Assembly (NCBI GenBank): GCA_014529385.2
Contig: CM043959.1
Location: 12,135,809 to 12,199,808, forward strand
Length of the DNA: 64,000 nucleotides
DNA from: Adiantum capillus-veneris
Lineage: Eukaryota > Streptophyta > Polypodiopsida > Polypodiales > Pteridaceae
Reading direction: 5' to 3'
Part shown: in pieces, positions 58,140 through 64,000 of the stretch
Layout: each line of letters begins with the position of its first letter
How positions within the stretch are numbered: the stretch's first letter is position 1
The notes under the pieces: model-generated
What the model saw: only the letters and a program-made list of their open reading frames with translations
Told to the model about the DNA's origin: nothing
Databases searched by the model: none
Made by a program: the position numbers and the translations under genes

Positions 58140-59700
58140 TTCTGCCATGCTACCCTCTGGACGTGCCTTCTGACGCACATATCCCTTGAGCGTTTTCAAG
58201 AAACGTTCTAAAAAGAACATTCATTTGGAATGTACTGTGCCAGCTATTTCCACCTCATCAACTATGTGAACAAGAAGATGCACCTGAATGGTTAGCATGG
58301 TAGTAGGAAAGTGTTTTTCAAACATGCACACAACCTCTGCAGTGTTTAGTTTGGCAAATGGTATGGAGTCTACATTGATCTCCTTTTGTGAGATCCATTG
58401 CACCAAGTTCGCAAGTTTGTAAATTGTGTTACGGACGTCAAGAGACAAACATCCCTGAATGGCCACCGGTAAAATAAGCTGCAAAACACATGTAGCAATG
58501 ATATTAAAGTCCACACACAAATTTGTTACAAGTTTCCCACTATGATATAATCCACTTCAAAAATACTTGACATATTTTATGCCAATCGTGTGACTTTGAA
58601 CCAGTAAGATTTCCTTCTTTAGTAAAACACGTTCAGAATGAGTGCATTACACCGGTGGGGGGTGCGCACATATTGAATGGTCTCTTTTACTTTGCATTCT
58701 TGGGCTCCTCTAAAAATCCACGACGCTTTAGGGAGTTTGATCGATCCATCGGATGCTGTTTGGGGCCAATATTGCTCCATATAATCCACATTTATAAGGT
58801 CAACCCTGGCTCCCAAAGTATCTTTCTTACCAATCAGATGGTCCCATGGCAGATTACCCACATTCTTGAATATGTGCATTGGATCGAGCAAGTGATTGAT
58901 CATGGGTCGGGGCCAATATGGTAACTCCTACCATAGAGAGAGTCTCTTCATCCCTGGAGGCAACCCGTCATTACACATCTCCTTCTGCTCTAACCATGCT
59001 TGTGCAGACATCCTCGGTGGCTCTCTTCCCAAAAAGCATTTGCGTAACACATGATTCTTTGGAAGACACACTTGATGACCTTCGTAGATTTTCTTCTTCA
59101 ATTAGGGCGCCCGACGTGCATTTAGTCTAGGTCCACATGTGGCACATGCTCTGTATCCGCTTGTTTGAAGCCCTGCATGTATACACATGACAATAGATAA
59201 GCTTGAGAAAAACCAAGATTTACAGTGTTTGAGTTTGAGTGTAAATCACCTGAGCATTCTGTTAATCCGGGATAGTCATGCATGGTCCACATTAAAATGC
59301 ATCTGATCAAAGCATTCCGTCGACCTGTGTGTTGGCTCATATCCACCACTTCTATGCCAATCCACAATTGTTGTACCTCTTCCAACAGTGGACGAAGATA
59401 CACATCATATTCTTCACTTTATACCACCCCAGCGCAATCAAGATTTTAGCCATAGGTGCCCCTTCTTGGTAGACAACCATGGGGGAATGTTGTAGTTGAC
59501 AATGACAACGGGCACACAATCTATATGTTTGTAGGATGCACAATCTGTAGGAATCTGTAGCACATGATCCGAAGATTTATTCTCCTCATGCCATGATGCT
59601 AGGGCAACCATGTACTTACATTCAAAGAAATGCTTGATGCGAGGAAGCAGAGGAAAATGTTGCAAAACCTTTTGTGAGGAAATGCATCATCAATGGCACA
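58140..59700 (-). pseudogene. TNP2-type transposase copy 2: central part and DUF4218-like C-terminus
   Basis: Reads KVLQHFPLLPRIKHFFECKY, VVIVNYNIPPWLSTKKG, YLRPLLEEVQQLWIGIEVVDMSQ, HDYPGL (59690-59230), then after a diverged stretch the core motif INHLLDPMHIFKNVGNLPWDHLIGKKDTLGARVDL (58903-58619). After an intron-like gap comes LPVAIQGCLSLDVRNTIYKLANL and FEKHFPTTMLTIQVHLLVHIVDEVEIAGTVH (58520-58221), and FLERFLKTLKGYVRQKARPEGSMAEG to about 58140, the DUF4218 region. Stops and frameshifts are frequent. The N-terminal zinc-finger part is missing here. Confidence 0.78.
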
Positions 59701-59954
59701 CATAGTTTCTATTGCAAGTGTTTAAGCAGCAGGGATAGAATCTGTTTCAATTTCATTGGAGCTCACAAATTTGGAAGAAAACACACAAGGATACCCTAAG
59801 TGCTATTTGAGATTATTATGTACATTAAAAAAAATATAGTCAAGTGGAGTCTTTTGGTGTACCTTACTGGCTCTCCAAGTTTGAAAATAGCATCCCTAAC
59901 TTTCTTGTCCCGACATATACACATACTCACAGGTAGAATGAACTACAATGTAAA

Positions 59955-62130
59955 TTAGGGGAAGAGAAGGTGAGAGAAATTCATACACACAAACTCTAGA
60001 TATAATAGGGAGAGGGACATTACCTGGAGCATCTTGTGCCCATCATGGGACTTGAACCCATACAATTGAACGCTTCCACCCTTCTTCGCTTTTGTGAAAG
60101 CTACCTTTAGCGACCTCATGTATCTTGCTGGTGTGTGAATAGAAGCAATGGTACCCTTCACTTTGTCTAATTCTTCTTTGTCTAGCATCAATGCTACTTT
60201 AGGAAGCACAATATTTCCATTGGGAGCACGATGTGGAGTAGCACACGCGAGGAGACGTTTCAAAATCCATAAATCATCCCTTGACCCCAATGAGTCCTTC
60301 TTGCCAATAATGTGATCCCATAATGTTTGGGCTACATTCTTGAATATGTGCATGGGATCCAAGAGGTGTTGTATTTTTAAGTCCTTCCAATATGGAAGCC
60401 TTAACAATATGGAATACCTTGACATACCTTTTGGTGGAGGATACAAAGCTGGATTGTTGTTGTAGTGCTCTTCCCAAATGGTTGCCCAATTTTCCATAGT
60501 GAGATTTAGAGGTGTCTTCAAATTTTTTGGAGCCTTGTGCTTGTTATGACCTTGGTGTAAGAAATGATGGTTGCTTGGATATATTACCTTGCACAAGGCA
60601 ATGTGCCTCTTTGTCACCAATGATGGTCTGCAAGTAGGACATGCATTGTGACCCAATGTGGATAACCCTGCATGCATATCATATCGTTAGAGAGATAGAG
60701 GGTTAGAGGGAGAAAGAGAGGGAAAAGGATATAGCCAAAATCTCTCCAAGCTCAGGATAGTCCTACATATTCCACATAAAGATTCCCCTCACAATGGCTT
60801 CTCTCCCCTCCTTTGCAAGTGATACATCTACAACATGAATGCCTCTCCATAACTCCTCCAACTCCTTGATGAGGGGATCGAGGTAGACATCAATATTTGA
60901 CACTTTGTACTTCCCTGGCACAAGCAAGGAAAGAAGTATATTGTCCTTCTTGGTTGTCTCCCATGGTGAAATATTGTAGTTGACGATCACCACACGTCAA
61001 GTGCTCCATGAAGTAGACTTAGTACCGAAGGGGTTGACACCATCACTTGGTAGCCAAGCCTCAAGAATCAAGGCTCCAACCCAAACTCTGACCATTGAGT
61101 TTTGATGTGCCTCCATGAAGGTGAATCAAAAGGGACCTGCATCATTCCATCATTTGAGTGGTGGTTGGCGTGCCATGCAAGAAGCTCCATGGTATACCTG
61201 ATTTTAAACACGTGTTGAATGCGAGGACTTAAAGGAAAATGTCTCAATACCTTGCAGGGTAGGTGCACACCGCTCACTCCAGTCTTGTATCGTGCTTCCC
61301 CACATACGGAACATGAGATAGCATGTGCGTGCTCATTGAGGTATAGCATGGAATTGTTGACGCACACGTGGATGTGCTCATACTCCATTCCAAGTGCAGT
61401 GACATACGATTAGCTCGTCAAAAATTTGGAGGCATATGGTGATCTTTTGGAAAAGAAATTCCCCCATCAAACTACAACAAACAGGACAATTAATAAATTT
61501 TAAGGAGGCGGCACCATGAAGCAAGAGAGATGTATAAAAGGTCATATTTCAAACTTACCCAAGGAGTGCATTGACATTTGCATTACTCCAACCAGATTTT
61601 GCTTGCAAGTTGAGGACTTGTCCACCATCGTAAAGAGGTGTTCGGGCACTTTCCATCAATCTCTCCTCCGTTGTCGCTGTCGGTTGAGTGCATGGATGGC
61701 AATCCTCCTTGCACACATCGCATTCATGAGCGAGTAACTCATCACACATGTCAAACATGTGCTCATCCTCTGCCTCAAAGTGAGGCTGAGAGGGGAAAGG
61801 AGCTGTTAAAGTAGAGCTAATGAGAGGATCACCATGCGGTGCACCCAATTTGTCCAATAGCTCTTGCCTTTGCCTTTTGGGTTTGTGCACCGACACACCA
61901 CCATTGAACACAGACCAGTGTGGCACCTCCTCAAGAAACGGGTGAGTGGCGCTTTTATCTCTTCAAGTGCTTTTTCGAGGATGCCAAAGCCCTTCATTCT
62001 CCATGTGCTTCAATGCAATAATGCACCTCAAGCTAAGGATTTCCCTTTTGCATTTGGTGCAAGGACAAGGGAGTTTTTTCTTGAGCCACCAATCGCGTTC
62101 GGGCCCTCAGGGGGGCCACAAACATTTCAA
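59955..62130 (-). pseudogene. TNP2-type transposase copy 1: N-terminal and central part
   Basis: N-terminus LPCPCTKCKREI...IALKHMENEGLWHP (about 62090-61970; the CPC-x-C zinc-finger-like start of TNP2 proteins), acidic middle (61926-61555), then EHAHAISCSVCGEARYKT, KVLRHFPLSPRIQHVF, VVIVNYNISPWETTKKDN, YLDPLIKELEELWRGIHVVD, and the large exon 60677-59955 with STLGHNACPTCRPSL, LPYWKDLKIQHLLDPMHIFKNVAQTLWDHIIG and YGFKSHDGHKMLQ followed by a splice donor GTAATG. The matching C-terminus is not next to it; copy 2 follows instead. The exon at 60677-59955 is fully open (240 codons), the best preserved part. Confidence 0.82.
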
Positions 62131-62160
62131 TCGACGTCTTGCACACCCGACAATATCTAG

Positions 62161-62217
62161 TTATTTATGCCTTATAAATAAAGAGTTAATTGAAAAAATA
62201 GATATATATATATATAT

Positions 62218-62257
<40 letters not shown>

Positions 62258-63079
62258 AAGAATTTATAGTCAAAGAGAATAAAGTGTAGTGAGTGCCTTT
62301 ATTTTTTTAAATAAAATACAATCGGTGTGCGCACTAAATGGGTTAATTTTCTAATTACAAATATCTAAAAGTACTTTAAAAATGCAATTAAAAAACATCT
62401 AAAAGTACTACAAAAATAAATACTCATAAAAAAATTAAAAGTCTTCATAAAAAAAATCAAAAGGCTTAAAAGAAATTTATTGATATCTAAGGTAGAGGGG
62501 GTGGTTTATACCCCCCCTACAACCTCAGATACGTTTGTATCCGTTGAAATGACATTGCGTGGCAATATTCATGGTAATGATCGCGGTCATAAGCGCGGTA
62601 ATAATTGCGGTAATGCATGGCGTCTAAAAAAAGAAGAAGGACAGAGAATGCCATGTTTTTGCGGCATACCCTGCCTTCTTCCTCTCCACCATCGTGCTAG
62701 CTTCATGCTCCCTCCCCCCTCCTACACTCCCACACCCTCACTCTCTCTCTCTCCCTTTTCAATCTCTCTCCACGTTCTCCCTCACACAAACACAACAACA
62801 CGCACGTGCACGCATGCACACACACACACATTCTCTTCAAAGAGGAGCTTTAGTTTGTTTGTGATGACTTCATCGAAGGTGGTTTATCGTGTTCGTCTTT
62901 GGAAGCTCAACCTGATGGGAAACCTTTCTACAACCTAAGGTAATCACTAAACCCCCCCCCCCCCCCCCCCCCCCTCCCCCTCCCTAATGGCTTTTACTCC
63001 ACACACACATACAAACACGTATACACACCACACACACACACACACACATTTACATGCATAAATGAAGAAACAAAGCAAG

Positions 63080-63136
<57 letters not shown>

Positions 63137-63253
63137 CAGGAGAGGGAAAGAGAGAGAGATAGAGAGAGAAGAAAAGAGAGGGATAGAGAGATAAACAGAG
63201 AGAGAGAGAGAGAGAGACGGAAAGAGAGAGAGAAATAGAGAAAGCGGGAAAGA

Positions 63254-63307
<54 letters not shown>

Positions 63308-64000
63308 TAGAGAGAGAGAGAGAGATTTTATTATCATCCTCGGATGTCAAATATGACCTATGGGACCAAAGTTATATGTGATGTAGTATCTGTATGGCTG
63401 ATGTGAGTAACTCTCGATGCTCCAAAATTGTGGTGATGAGAGTCGCAATAGAGAGCCCACACTCTGGCTGGCAGAGAAAAGTGTGTAGGTCTAAATTATG
63501 TGACTGCAAATGTGAGAGAAGAAAGCTCAGATGTGACCAAAAGCTGAGTACTCTAGTTGTGTGTGGTACTCAGACTCTCAAACTTGTAGTAAGCATAATG
63601 TGCACAGTCGATTTTTCTCTTCTCCATTGCTGCAATGCCCTATCTTGCATCGAAGGAAATGGGAGCTAAGGCAAATGGCTCCGATAGTGTGTACCACCTA
63701 CAAGGGGATAGACTCTAGCATGTAAGTGTGAGTACGGTTTCCTCTTTTAGCAAAAAACATGATTATCTACCTGGGGGCAATATTGGTGGTGTAATGTATG
63801 AAGCATGACCCACCAGATTCCTCCCAAGCCGTAGTACATTGGCGTTTTAGAAACAATTTAGTCACTTGGGAGTCAATTGAAGCATCATATAGCAAGTGTA
63901 ATGCATCTTATCTTCCAAGCCACTTCTTTATGTCTTGCATCCATCCCGTGCTCAAGATCTTGCTTTTATGCGTCTTTTGAACTTTTTTTGCTTGCTTACC
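62161..64000. other. Non-coding, microsatellite-rich stretch
   Basis: AT-rich DNA with a (TTTA)n run (62216-62256), GCGGTAAT phrases near 62570-62620, a 23-base poly-C (62952-62974), (CA)n near 63001-63050 and a long (GA)n region. A 152-codon open frame at 62480-62938 has no recognised similarity and includes simple sequence. No CACTA terminus or gene recognised. Confidence 0.5.
63089..63325. repeat. (GA)n-rich microsatellite
   Basis: GA dinucleotide runs with interruptions (GGGAAAGAGA, GATAGAGA, GAAAAGAGAG) over about 240 bases. Confidence 0.95.

Larger units (their letters stand above)
52895..62160 (-). mobile_element. CACTA-2: large CACTA transposon on the - strand, other end not found in window
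   Basis: Its 3' terminus is CACTACAAGAGGTTGTGTG at 52895-52913, shared with CACTA-1. Read on the coding strand the order is TNP2 (two partial copies), DUF4216-like segment, Transposase_24-type gene, subterminal repeats, terminus. I could not find a matching TAGTG terminus with subterminal repeats up to 64000, so the right boundary given is only the end of recognisable transposase. The flank on the left side is AAG (52892-52894), the possible target duplication. Confidence 0.85.

Noticed and set aside
62216-62256. (TTTA)n as the poly-A-like tail of a LINE or SINE
   Set aside because: No reverse transcriptase, tRNA-like promoter boxes or target duplication found next to it.
62480-62938. 152-codon ORF to the right of CACTA-2
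   Set aside because: Contains simple repeats (SLSLSPFSISL, THTHT) and has no recognised domain; a true first exon cannot be ruled out but is not supported.

Overview
The window is plant nuclear DNA made almost entirely of mobile elements; I see no single-copy host gene, rRNA, tRNA or CRISPR array. The evidence for a plant, probably a seed plant with a large repeat-rich genome, is: CACTA transposons with TNP2/DUF4218/DUF4216 and Transposase_24-type genes, chromodomain Ty3/gypsy elements primed by initiator tRNA-Met (TGGTATCAGAGC), a Tat/Athila-like gypsy pol, Ty1/copia elements and long (GA)n/(CT)n tracts. The species cannot be named from the sequence.

Layout. 1-1649: 3' end of CACTA-1 (last exons of a Transposase_24-type gene, subterminal repeats, terminal inverted repeat). 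1650-14339: a Tat/Athila-like gypsy element, E, on the + strand, split by chromovirus A (about 3187-12362, - strand). E has lost its RNase H and the first part of its integrase core, but after the integrase it continues in the same frame into a retropepsin-like domain. 14340-16395: non-coding LTR/UTR-like DNA. 16396-20325: a decayed long coiled-coil ORF (F), interrupted by a 218-bp inverted-repeat element with an 8-bp target duplication and ending on a polypurine tract and an LTR (20259). 20.7-24.9 kb: non-coding DNA, a gypsy protease fragment and large microsatellites. 24931-30477: copia element D with 192-bp LTRs (5 differences) and a CATTG target duplication, inserted in the LTR of an older copia remnant G1. 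31201-51250: chromovirus C, inserted in the gag of G1. 33491-43917: chromovirus B, inserted in the left LTR of C (CTTTC duplication; the other LTR of C shows the empty site). 51.25-52.8 kb: the rest of G1 and an inverted relative, G2. From 52895 rightwards: CACTA-2 on the - strand, with the same terminal repeat as CACTA-1, a Transposase_24-type gene, and TNP2 sequences present twice. 62.2-64.0 kb: non-coding, microsatellite-rich.

Most interesting signal. Chromoviruses A and B, whose LTRs are otherwise very different, both carry a short ORF inside the LTR (MAP-K/V-R start, then an EAGTSN motif) that ends at a codon boundary on a good splice donor. Each also has an extra conserved ORF between the primer binding site and gag, and a gag ORF without its own ATG; both begin at a codon boundary after a splice acceptor. 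All junctions are phase 0 in both elements, so one LTR-encoded leader could be spliced alternatively to the extra protein or to gag-pol. Chromovirus C carries a different accessory family twice: once in sense near the primer binding site and once antisense between pol and the 3' LTR. Nearly every coding region here is broken by stops or frameshifts, so these are remnants; the designs would have to be confirmed in intact relatives.
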